6,119 nt of DNA from UMGS363 sp051891935 (lineage in GTDB: Bacteria > Bacillota > Clostridia > Oscillospirales > Ruminococcaceae). The stretch spans positions 1-6,119 of the forward strand of contig JBJFFR010000177.1 of the NCBI GenBank assembly GCA_051891935.1, in the 5' to 3' direction. Both the position numbers and the translations under genes were made by a program. The notes beneath the pieces are model-generated. The model did not search any database, was not told the origin of the DNA, and saw nothing but the letters and a program-made list of their open reading frames with translations. Below are positions 1 to 6,071 of this stretch, piece after piece (position 1 is the first letter of the stretch; each line of letters starts with the position of its first letter).

Positions 1-32
1 ATAACGAAAGCAGAGTAATAACGTCATAATAT

Positions 33-317
33 TGCAAGGCAGACGATCTCGTAACACAGGTCGGCTGCTTTGCATTTAATGATAATCACTTGTTTATTGT
101 ATAAGGAAACACAAGGACGTGAGAACTGTTTCCGTAGCTGTAAATTGCAGTTAATCGTCTGATAGTGGAAGAAACAAGCTGGTCAAGGCTGACGAGTGTA
201 AAAGTGTCAATTAAAGAGCGTTCATTATCACAATAATGAAAACGATCGGTCAATAAATACAAAATACTGCCTCCCGAAAGTCAGACCAAAAACTGACAGA
301 ACGGGGCAGTATTTTTT
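33..317 (+). ncRNA. Possible structured non-coding RNA (3' part), unidentified
   Basis: No reading frame of useful length crosses this stretch, but it is dense in stems. Bases 33-42 pair with 65-74 (10 bp, one G-U). Bases 105-111 (GGAAACA) pair with 127-133 (TGTTTCC). Bases 138-142 pair with 146-150 (5 bp, one U-G). Bases 221-228 pair with 233-240 (8 bp, CACA loop). An alternative helix pairs 40-47 (CAGACGAT) with 154-161 (ATCGTCTG) and would compete with the first stem. The two wobble pairs work only in a + strand transcript, which agrees with the + strand terminator at 261-317. I do not recognise an RNA family, and no clear promoter is visible, so transcription would probably start near or before the window edge. 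It could instead be a 3' UTR or decayed DNA with chance stems. Confidence 0.3.
261..317 (+). terminator. Intrinsic terminator, probably bidirectional
   Basis: An 11-bp outer stem pairs 261-271 (AAAATACTGCC) with 305-315. A short CCG/CGG extension lies inside it, and an inner 5-bp hairpin pairs 280-284 (GTCAG) with 293-297 (CTGAC). A run of six T (312-317) follows on the + strand, partly inside the stem. Read on the - strand the stem ends in TTTT, so the same element could also end transcription of the NmrA-type remnant whose stop codon lies about 40 bases away. It therefore separates whatever is transcribed from the left from the convergent remnant. Confidence 0.8.
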
Positions 318-355
318 AATAAACATATAAATTTTAGGGGAAACGTGTATAATGC

Positions 356-925
356 TTATTTGCTCTGCAAAGCCTTTTGTAAAAATTCGCTGATCGTGAC
401 AGGATCACGTCCCAGAATATTTGTCAGTGTAAATGCGTTCCCACAAAAGCTGTTTTCGTTGTAATGGCGGAACATTGCGAGTGCCGTCTGACCTGCATAG
501 CTGTCGGGTTCTCTATGTGCAGCCGCCAGAAAATCCGTATCGCTGATAAAGCTGCTTGTGACTTTTCGTCCGAGAAGTTCTGAAAGTATGCTTTCCATAT
601 CAGACAGAGAGTATGCTCCCTTGCTGCTGAATTCATAAGTGCCGTAAGTATATGCACCGGAAGAAATTATTTCGGCAGCAGCGTCGGCATAATCCTTCAT
701 ATCAACAAAGCTCATTTTTGTCTTGTCTGAGGTGTAGAATTTCTGAACAAGGGGTCCTCCGTTCTTTAGTGATTGAATAGCAGGCGTCAGCATCTGCATA
801 AACACAGTTGGCTGAATTATCACATAAGGAATACCCGGATCCACAAGAGTTTTTTCGACTTCCTGCTTCCTTTTGTGATAGCTTGTATTGAGAAATGTTT
901 GAAAAATATTGTTCTTGCGTACATA
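356..925 (-). pseudogene. 5'-truncated NmrA-type NAD(P)-binding (atypical SDR) gene remnant
   Basis: The frame ends in TAA at 356-358 and is open up to an in-frame TGA at 926-928, giving 189 codons. The translation fits the C-terminal part of NmrA-like atypical short-chain dehydrogenases: a Tyr-His-Lys-Arg-Lys stretch (YxxxK spacing) about 16 residues in, then GIPYVIIQPTVFM, then KMSFVDMKDYADAAAEII, then ELLGRKV near the end. Family members are usually about 280-300 residues with an N-terminal Rossmann fold and a glycine-rich GxxGxxG motif. About the first 100 residues, including that motif, are missing. The first usable start, GTG at 842-844 (162 aa), lies inside conserved sequence and discards the YxxxK segment, so it is unlikely to be a true start. 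No well-placed ribosome site precedes it. Without its dinucleotide-binding fold the product would not be an active oxidoreductase. I found no convincing continuation of the N-terminus in the other frames upstream. Confidence 0.75.
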
Positions 926-962
926 TCAAAAGCCCATCAAATGACAAGATGGGCTTTTGATA
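924..962. repeat. Perfect 15-bp inverted repeat at the truncation point
   Basis: The arm TATCAAAAGCCCATC (924-938) is exactly repeated in inverse as GATGGGCTTTTGATA (948-962), with a 9-base loop. The GC core flanked by A4/T4 looks like a bidirectional intrinsic terminator with short T tracts. The right arm also takes part in a second dyad: TTGATAAT (957-964) pairs with ATTATCAA (970-977) across 5 bases, so the two hairpins exclude each other. The stop codon that ends the homologous NmrA frame (926-928 on the - strand) lies inside the left arm. It is either a terminator from a neighbouring, now deleted gene or the scar of a small palindromic element. Confidence 0.7.
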
Positions 963-977
963 ATGATAGATTATCAA

Positions 978-1154
978 TACAATTCCTGCGATTATGTTAT
1001 AGAACACTTAAAGTAATGGCTGCGAATGGAAATTCTTCTGATCAGACGTAATTTTAAAAGGGGGTGCAGGGGGAACGTCTGCCCCTCGGAGAGCGTCGGT
1101 ACTTATTATAATCCTTTGAGAACATTTTGAACCTTGTGTGTTTTAAGGCTGCAC
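978..1154. other. Non-coding spacer with a short G/C-rich inverted block
   Basis: No supported gene is visible on either strand. The only distinct signal is a G/C-rich patch in otherwise AT-rich DNA: GGGG-T-GCAG (1061-1069) can pair with CTGCCCC (1079-1085), with the T bulged out. The patch starts with six consecutive A/G-rich bases and a run of five G, and is followed by a CGGAGAGCGTCGG stretch. This abrupt change of composition looks like a fragment of a dispersed intergenic repeat rather than a gene part. I cannot confirm other copies from this window. Confidence 0.4.
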
Positions 1155-1271
1155 TAAGGAAACGCTGATTAATACGTTTCAGCTGTTTTTCAAAATGTAC
1201 TCAAAGACGGAAACTCGTACATTTTTCAAAACGGCGAAACGAACGCTTCGCTTTAATCAGCGTTTTCCTAA
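1155..1271. repeat. 117-bp imperfect palindrome, MITE-like intergenic repeat
   Basis: The left end, TAAGGAAACGCTGATTAA (1155-1172), is matched in inverse by 1253-1271, differing by one extra A and one end base. Complementarity resumes inward: CGTTTC-A-GC at 1175-1183 against the inverse of GGCGAAACG, and AAAATGTAC (1192-1200) against GTACATTTT (1217-1225), leaving a 16-base loop. The right half carries an extra piece of about 9-10 bases around CGAACGCTTCG that can itself fold. There is no coding capacity and I see no clear target-site duplication. Such foldback elements are often multicopy in Clostridia genomes, and this one may also act as a terminator insulating the operon. Multicopy status is inferred, not seen. 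Confidence 0.65.
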
Positions 1272-1350
1272 AATAATTGTTGTTTTATCTGTCAATATAA
1301 ACTATACGTTGAAATATCTGCTTATATCCACAAAAAGTAGAATAATTGTT
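1272..1350. repeat. 10-bp direct repeat upstream of the promoter, candidate operator
   Basis: AATAATTGTT occurs at 1272-1281 and again at 1341-1350, with start points 69 bases apart. The second copy ends 11 bases before the -35 box of the operon. The placement would suit a binding site for the encoded regulator, but the DNA is very AT-rich and a chance match is possible. The rest of this stretch shows nothing I can support. Confidence 0.2.
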
Positions 1351-1361
1351 TAAATAAAGCA

Positions 1362-1390
1362 TTTACAACAACTAATACTTGTGATATACT
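1362..1390 (+). promoter_or_regulatory. Extended -10 sigma-A-type promoter of the regulator/ABC operon
   Basis: A TTTACA -35 box (1362-1367) is followed by exactly 17 bases and a TATACT -10 box (1385-1390), which is preceded by TGA so that it reads TGnTATACT. Transcription should start near 1397. That leaves a leader of about 27 bases, containing the AAGGAG ribosome site at 1408-1413, before the ATG at 1424. No other promoter is apparent before the following genes, so this one probably serves all three. Confidence 0.8.
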
Positions 1391-1423
1391 GTAATAAAAT
1401 CAAACACAAGGAGATTTCGGGAT

Positions 1424-2317
1424 ATGGATACAGTATTTTCGTCACAGCTTCAAAAGCTTCGCAAGGAGCATAATGTTACACAGGAAGCTCTTTCCGCTCA
1501 CCTCGGCGTTAGTCCGCAGGCAGTCAGCAAATGGGAGAACGGCAGCTATCCCGACGGCGACCTGCTGCCGAAGATCGCAGACTTTTTCGGAGTTACTATT
1601 GACTATCTTTATGGCAGGGCAAAAGAGGATACTTCTGTTGTTCAGCAAGTCATGGACGAACTGCAAAATCTTGTGGAGGACTCCGACAGCAGCAAAGAGA
1701 TCTTCTTTGAACAGGCATTCAAATACGCATGGGCAACACAGATAGCATCGTGGAAGTCAAACAAATACTATTATGACCGTCCCGAGCTTAAAGAAACAGA
1801 CAGTCTTACAGTTGGAGAAATTAACAGCAAAGCAGGCTTTACATATATGCGCCTTAACAAAGACCTTGAATATTATTTTCTTGTAAAACAGCCGAAGGAG
1901 GGCTTTGCAAAACGGCTCAAAATTACCGATGAAATGGCTGAACTGTTTGCATTTCTCGGGGATAAGACAAATCTGAAAATACTGCAATATATGCTGACTT
2001 TTAAGTGGCAGGAGGCGGTTCGTGCCAAAACTATTGCAAAGCTTCTGGATATACCTGCAGAAAAGGCGGAAAAGGCACTCGACTATCTCTGCAAATTCAA
2101 CGGAATGTTTACAAAGGGCAGTATTATAAACGAGGACAACAAAGGCGAGAATATGTATCAGTCATCGCTTGTAAAAGTTGTTGCACCGATCATGCTGATG
2201 ATATGTGCGGATATGATGATAAATCCGCCTAACGGATATCAGAGCCAGGTGGGCTGGTGCGATGAAGCGTGGTTCAAGCGTGAGGATTTGTCCTTTCTGA
2301 AAAACAACGAGGGGTAA
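1424..2317 (+). CDS. XRE-family regulator with probable C-terminal winged helix
   Basis: This is a 297-residue cytoplasmic DNA-binding protein and probably the transcriptional regulator of the operon it leads. Residues 8-63 are a clear XRE/Cro-CI helix-turn-helix: KLRKEHNVTQEALSAHLGVS, then the recognition helix PQAVSKWENG (31-40), ending in the usual FFGVTIDYLYG. A middle segment (about 90-165) is rich in aromatic residues and unassigned. Residues about 168-232 (MAELFAFLGDKTNLKILQYM, then KTIAKLLDIPAEKAEKALDYL) resemble an ArsR-like winged helix, a second possible DNA-binding or dimer module. The C-terminal 65 residues contain a hydrophobic helix (VAPIMLMICADMMI). Most XRE repressors are much shorter. 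The start is set by AAGGAG at 1408-1413, 10 bases before ATG. The stop lies 3 bases before the next gene, so it is cotranscribed and likely autoregulates. The XRE assignment is firm; the winged helix and any ligand sensing are inference. Confidence 0.9.
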   Translation: MDTVFSSQLQKLRKEHNVTQEALSAHLGVSPQAVSKWENGSYPDGDLLPKIADFFGVTIDYLYGRAKEDTSVVQQVMDELQNLVEDSDSSKEIFFEQAFKYAWATQIASWKSNKYYYDRPELKETDSLTVGEINSKAGFTYMRLNKDLEYYFLVKQPKEGFAKRLKITDEMAELFAFLGDKTNLKILQYMLTFKWQEAVRAKTIAKLLDIPAEKAEKALDYLCKFNGMFTKGSIINEDNKGENMYQSSLVKVVAPIMLMICADMMINPPNGYQSQVGWCDEAWFKREDLSFLKNNEG

Positions 2318-2320
2318 ATT

Positions 2321-4168
2321 ATGAAACAAAACAATGAACAGAAAAATCCTTTGCATAAAGACTTTGGAGTTTTCAGTAATATAAAATACATACTTAAAGC
2401 TATGGTGCGTTACAACAAGGACTTTCTTTGGCTTATCCCGATAGGAATGATATGCGCACCGACCATGCAGTATCTTTGGACATTTATTTCAAAATTCGTT
2501 ATTGATATGATAACGGGTGAAGCAGGTACAGAAAAGCTGTTTTTGCTGATGATAGTATTCACAGTCATTCAAGCAGCTTCCACAATGCTCAATTCCTACT
2601 ATTACAGCGAGATATGGTGGCGGTTTATTGCTGCACGCTGCAAGCTTTTGTCCGAGAAAAATGCAAAGGTGATGCGGCTTGATTATGAATATCTCGAAAA
2701 TCCCGATGTTCTCGACTGCTATCAGAAAGCAGGAAATGCCTGTAACTCAAATGACAACGGCGTTGAGGGTATGATGCGTGGAATCGTTAATTTTATGCTG
2801 TCGGCGGCGGTCGTTACGGTGGGTATTGTAATACTCGGCACAATGAATATTTTTATAGTGCTGCTGATGCTTGTTATTTGTATCGCAAACTTTCTGCTAA
2901 ATGATCATACAAACAAGACCGTAAAAAAGCGTGTATGGGATCCGCTTGCACCGTGGTGGCGCAAGGATAACTATCTGCGGAATGTGACCACAAGCTTTGA
3001 CACCGCAAAGGATATTCGAATGTTCGGCTTGAAGGACTGGCTGACGGACAAGATAACGGAGCTGAAAAAGGAACGCATCGAAGCACAGAAAAATAATGCA
3101 AAGGCATGGCTCATTACATCGTCTGTAAGCTATATTCTTTTAGCGTTTTCTCAGGCGGCGGTGTACGGCTGGCTCATTTATAAAACTGTTCTGGGGGAAA
3201 TGACCATTGGCAATTTCAGCCTTTATCTCGGCTCGTCAATAGCATTTTACAGCTATATCAACAGCCTTCTTCAAGGTGTTACAAGCCTGCTTGAATGCAG
3301 CCGTCAGGTGGACGATTTCCGCAGCTTTATGGAATTTGACAATGACAATACCGATAACGGTGAAGCAGTTCCACATTTTGAAAGCTATGAATTTGAATTC
3401 AGAAATGTTTCCTTTAAATATCCCAAGGCGGAAAAATATGCGCTGAAAGATCTGTCGCTGAAATTAAAAGCAGGAGAACGTCTTGCGGTCGTTGGACTTA
3501 ACGGCGCAGGAAAATCCACTTTTATAAAGCTGCTGTTAAGGTTGTATGAGCCGACCGAGGGCGAGATACTTCTAAACGGCACAAATATTAAAAAGTACAG
3601 CAAGAAAAGCTATTACAGCGTATTTGCGCCCGTATTTCAGGACGTTGAGCTGTTTGCATTTCCGCTTGCGGAGAATGTTTCCATGAACACTCCCGAAGAA
3701 ACGGACAAGGCAAAAGCTGAAAAATGCCTTATTGACGCAGGCATCGGAGAAAAGCTGAAGGAGCTGCCGAACGGCGTTTCCACCGAGATACTGAAGATCA
3801 TTCACGACGACGGCGTTGACCTGTCGGGCGGCGAAAAGCAGAAGCTGGTGCTTGCCCGTGCGCTGTATAAGGACGCTCCCGTGGTCGTTCTTGACGAGCC
3901 TACGGCGGCTCTTGACGCTCTTGCGGAAAGCAGACTTTACAACGATTTTGACAAGCTTATCGGCGGCAAAACGGCGGTGTATATAAGCCACAGATTAAGC
4001 TCCACGCAGTTCTGCACCAATGTCGCAATGTTCAAAAACGGCGAAATGGTTGAATACGGCACTCACGAAAGTCTGCTGAAACAAGGCGGCGCTTATGCGG
4101 AGATGTTCCGTATCCAAGCGCAGTATTATGTTGATTCTCCCGAAAGCGAGGTGGCTGCAAATGCGTAA
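2321..4168 (+). CDS. ABC exporter half-transporter, first subunit (fused permease-ATPase)
   Basis: This 615-residue type IV (exporter) ABC half-transporter has a transmembrane domain in about residues 30-325 with six predicted helices (roughly 35-62, 72-96, 153-173, 175-194, 266-288, 296-318), then an ATPase domain. The ATPase shows A-loop Tyr367, Walker A GLNGAGKST (392-400), Q-loop Gln440, signature LSGGE (501-505), Walker B VVVLDE (521-526, catalytic Glu526), D-loop ALD and switch His557. Coupling-region motifs ENPDVLD and AKDIRMFG occur in the membrane half. There is no N-terminal C39 peptidase, so it is not a leader-cleaving peptide exporter. The ribosome site GAGGGG (2309-2314) overlaps the end of the regulator gene. 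The partner gene overlaps its last 8 bases, suggesting a 1:1 heterodimer. The substrate is unknown; drugs, antimicrobial peptides or a secreted peptide are possible. Confidence 0.93.
   Translation: MKQNNEQKNPLHKDFGVFSNIKYILKAMVRYNKDFLWLIPIGMICAPTMQYLWTFISKFVIDMITGEAGTEKLFLLMIVFTVIQAASTMLNSYYYSEIWWRFIAARCKLLSEKNAKVMRLDYEYLENPDVLDCYQKAGNACNSNDNGVEGMMRGIVNFMLSAAVVTVGIVILGTMNIFIVLLMLVICIANFLLNDHTNKTVKKRVWDPLAPWWRKDNYLRNVTTSFDTAKDIRMFGLKDWLTDKITELKKERIEAQKNNAKAWLITSSVSYILLAFSQAAVYGWLIYKTVLGEMTIGNFSLYLGSSIAFYSYINSLLQGVTSLLECSRQVDDFRSFMEFDNDNTDNGEAVPHFESYEFEFRNVSFKYPKAEKYALKDLSLKLKAGERLAVVGLNGAGKSTFIKLLLRLYEPTEGEILLNGTNIKKYSKKSYYSVFAPVFQDVELFAFPLAENVSMNTPEETDKAKAEKCLIDAGIGEKLKELPNGVSTEILKIIHDDGVDLSGGEKQKLVLARALYKDAPVVVLDEPTAALDALAESRLYNDFDKLIGGKTAVYISHRLSSTQFCTNVAMFKNGEMVEYGTHESLLKQGGAYAEMFRIQAQYYVDSPESEVAANA
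4148..4154 (+). promoter_or_regulatory. Ribosome site fixing the start of the second ABC gene
   Basis: GAGGTGG ends 6 bases before the ATG at 4161, inside the last codons of the first ABC gene. The frame is also open from an earlier ATG at 4095, but the 22 extra residues that start would add have no ribosome site and are out-of-frame read-through of the upstream C-terminus. The ATG at 4161 gives MRKNKDS, a typical half-transporter N-terminus, and an 8-base overlap (ATGCGTAA). Confidence 0.75.
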
Positions 4169-5975
4169 AAATAAGGACAGCATATTAAGTGAAACACTGA
4201 CATTTATGTTAAAGACCGTAAGAAAGGAAAAGCCCTCCGTATTCTTTTTGTTCCTGCTTGCCTTTGTTACAGAACTTGCAGCAAAAATGTCAGCCATAAT
4301 CCTGCCAAAATTTCTTATTGATGAGCTTGTCCTCATAATTGGCGGTGAGCCTTTGGAAAATCATCTTTCAAAAATTGTCATATATGCAGCCCTCATCGTA
4401 GGAATAGCCCTTTTTACAAATCTTCTGACAAACCTTGAGGCACAGCTTATGGATGTCAGACGTGAATGGTTCAACCAATATTTTGAAACAGAGCTTTCAA
4501 AGCACACAATGACGATGGATTTTGAGCATACCGAAGACCCCGAAGCCCTTGACAGGCTTTCAAAGGCAAAAGACGGTATCAGTTGGTACAGCGGCGGAGC
4601 TATCGGAATTCTTACACAGCTATATACCATTATATCAAATGCTGCGATTCTTTTGAGCGTGTCGTTCCTCATAATCATGACCTGTCCGTGGCTTATCCCC
4701 GTGCAGCTTATATCACTTGTGCTTATCACAATACTGAATGCAAAGAACAACAAGATCGAAGCGGATAATTTCCTAAAGCTTTCAAAAATGAACAGAATAT
4801 GGGGATATGTTTTCTATCAGCTGTCAGATTTCCGTTACGGAAAGGATATCCGTCTGTACGACAGCGCAGATATGATGTGTGAAAAGGCGGACGGTTTAAG
4901 TGACCGTCAGGTCGATTGCTGGAAGGGTCAGGAGCGTCAGAAGCGCCCGAACAATATGTTTATAAATATAGTGAATGCGCTTCGTGACGGTATGAGCTAT
5001 TTTTACATTGGTTTTCTTGCTGTCACAAAGGCTATCACAATAGGCGATTTTCAGATGTGCGTGAACAGCGCTTCAAACCTTTACTGGAGCCTTTACTACA
5101 TAGTTTTTTCGGTGCAAGAGCTGTATAAGCGTTGCAGCTATGCTCACCGATACCTTGAGTTTATCGCATATCCTGCGGCAATGGTCAAGGGTACAAAGTC
5201 GGTTAAAAAAGGCGAGCACACAATCGAATTTTCCCATGTCAGCTTTAAATATCCCCGTTCGGAAAATTATGTCCTGCGTGATATAAATATCACAATTAAG
5301 TCGGGAGAGCATCTTTCCGTTGTAGGACTTAACGGTGCAGGAAAGACCACATTTATCAAGCTTTTGTGTCGGCTTTACGATGTGACGGAGGGTGAAATTC
5401 TGGTTGACGGAGTGAATATCAAGGAATATTCCGAGGAGGAATACCGCAGACTTTTTGCCGTTGTATTTCAGGATTTTCAGCTTTTTGCGTTCAGTCTGCG
5501 TGAGAACATCGCTTTAGCGGATGTTCCCGATGATGAACGGATAAACGAGGTCTTGAAGCTGTCGGGCTTTTATGATGACGCGCAAAAGCTTGAACACGGA
5601 CTTGATACCACGCTTTTCAAAAGCTTTGATGAAAAGGGCACGGAGCTTTCGGGCGGTCAGAAGCAAAAGACTGCGATCAGCCGTGCGCTGTACAGAAATG
5701 CGCCTGTTGTAATTCTTGACGAGCCTACCGCCGCGCTTGATCCTGTTGCGGAGTATGAAATTTACCGTCAGTTCAATTTACTTGTCGGCGGCAGGACGGC
5801 GATATACATTTCGCACAGATTGTCAAGCTGCAAATTCTGCGATAAAATTGCGGTCTTTGCAGATGATACTATAAAAGAATACGGCACTCACGATGAGCTT
5901 GCGGAGCTTCCAAACGGCATTTATGCGGAAATGTTCTCGGCTCAGGCGCGTTATTATGTGAACTGCAGCGAGTGA
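4161..5975 (+). CDS. ABC exporter half-transporter, second subunit (fused permease-ATPase)
   Basis: This 604-residue paralogous partner of the upstream subunit has the same layout. Predicted membrane helices lie near residues 27-55, 70-92, 148-172, 174-194, 275-293 and 300-318, with the same coupling motifs in varied form (EDPEALD, GKDIRLYD). The ATPase shows an FKYP A-loop Tyr, Walker A GLNGAGKTT (389-397), Q-loop Gln437, signature LSGGQ (496-500), Walker B VVILDE (516-521, catalytic Glu521), D-loop ALDP and switch His552. The two subunits are clearly homologous but diverged throughout the membrane half, as expected for a heterodimer from an old duplication. The start at 4161 is preferred over an upstream in-frame ATG. 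Its ribosome site lies in the preceding gene and the two overlap by 8 bases, so translation is probably coupled. It acts in the cytoplasmic membrane as an ATP-driven exporter; substrate unknown. Confidence 0.93.
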   Translation: MRKNKDSILSETLTFMLKTVRKEKPSVFFLFLLAFVTELAAKMSAIILPKFLIDELVLIIGGEPLENHLSKIVIYAALIVGIALFTNLLTNLEAQLMDVRREWFNQYFETELSKHTMTMDFEHTEDPEALDRLSKAKDGISWYSGGAIGILTQLYTIISNAAILLSVSFLIIMTCPWLIPVQLISLVLITILNAKNNKIEADNFLKLSKMNRIWGYVFYQLSDFRYGKDIRLYDSADMMCEKADGLSDRQVDCWKGQERQKRPNNMFINIVNALRDGMSYFYIGFLAVTKAITIGDFQMCVNSASNLYWSLYYIVFSVQELYKRCSYAHRYLEFIAYPAAMVKGTKSVKKGEHTIEFSHVSFKYPRSENYVLRDINITIKSGEHLSVVGLNGAGKTTFIKLLCRLYDVTEGEILVDGVNIKEYSEEEYRRLFAVVFQDFQLFAFSLRENIALADVPDDERINEVLKLSGFYDDAQKLEHGLDTTLFKSFDEKGTELSGGQKQKTAISRALYRNAPVVILDEPTAALDPVAEYEIYRQFNLLVGGRTAIYISHRLSSCKFCDKIAVFADDTIKEYGTHDELAELPNGIYAEMFSAQARYYVNCSE

Positions 5976-5992
5976 AATTTCATGAGATCTCT

Positions 5993-6071
5993 TATAAAAG
6001 TATAGACAAAAATCGGGGCAAAATCTATTTCAAGCCGGTAAGATTTTGCCCCATTTTTTTACTCTTTTATA
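5993..6071 (+). terminator. Strong operon terminator within a 79-bp palindrome, likely bidirectional
   Basis: A perfect 12-bp stem pairs GGGGCAAAATCT (6015-6026) with AGATTTTGCCCC (6041-6052) across a 14-base loop, followed by ATTTTTTT (6053-6060). It begins 40 bases after the stop of the second ABC gene. Outside the core the palindrome continues imperfectly to TATAAAAG (5993-6000) against CTTTTATA (6064-6071). The A-rich left flank makes it a plausible terminator for an opposing gene beyond the right edge too. Confidence 0.92.

Noticed and set aside
348..353. Perfect TATAAT with AGGGG nearby and a 13-codon frame from an ATG at 352
   Set aside because: No -35 box is found at suitable spacing, and the tiny frame runs antisense into the end of the NmrA-type remnant.
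702..1007. Open - strand frame, 101 codons, overlapping the remnant's 5' end
   Set aside because: It overlaps the frame that shows NmrA homology, crosses the inverted repeat, and has no family-like sequence. It is probably a chance frame.
773..1051. Open + strand frame, 92 codons
   Set aside because: It runs antisense to the NmrA-type remnant and across the palindrome, its product resembles nothing I recognise, and no ribosome site precedes it.
1378..1410. CTTGTG / CACAAG inverted pair that could hide the ribosome site
   Set aside because: The left arm overlaps the promoter upstream of the predicted transcription start, so it would not be in the mRNA. Six bases at this spacing may be chance.
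3572..3991. Long - strand open frame inside the first ABC gene
   Set aside because: It is antisense to the conserved ATPase motifs, and its sequence is explained by the codon composition of the real gene.
4095..4160. Upstream in-frame ATG at 4095 as the start of the second ABC gene
   Set aside because: It would overlap the first ABC gene by 74 bases and add 22 residues unlike exporter N-termini. GAGGTGG at 4148-4154 points to ATG 4161.
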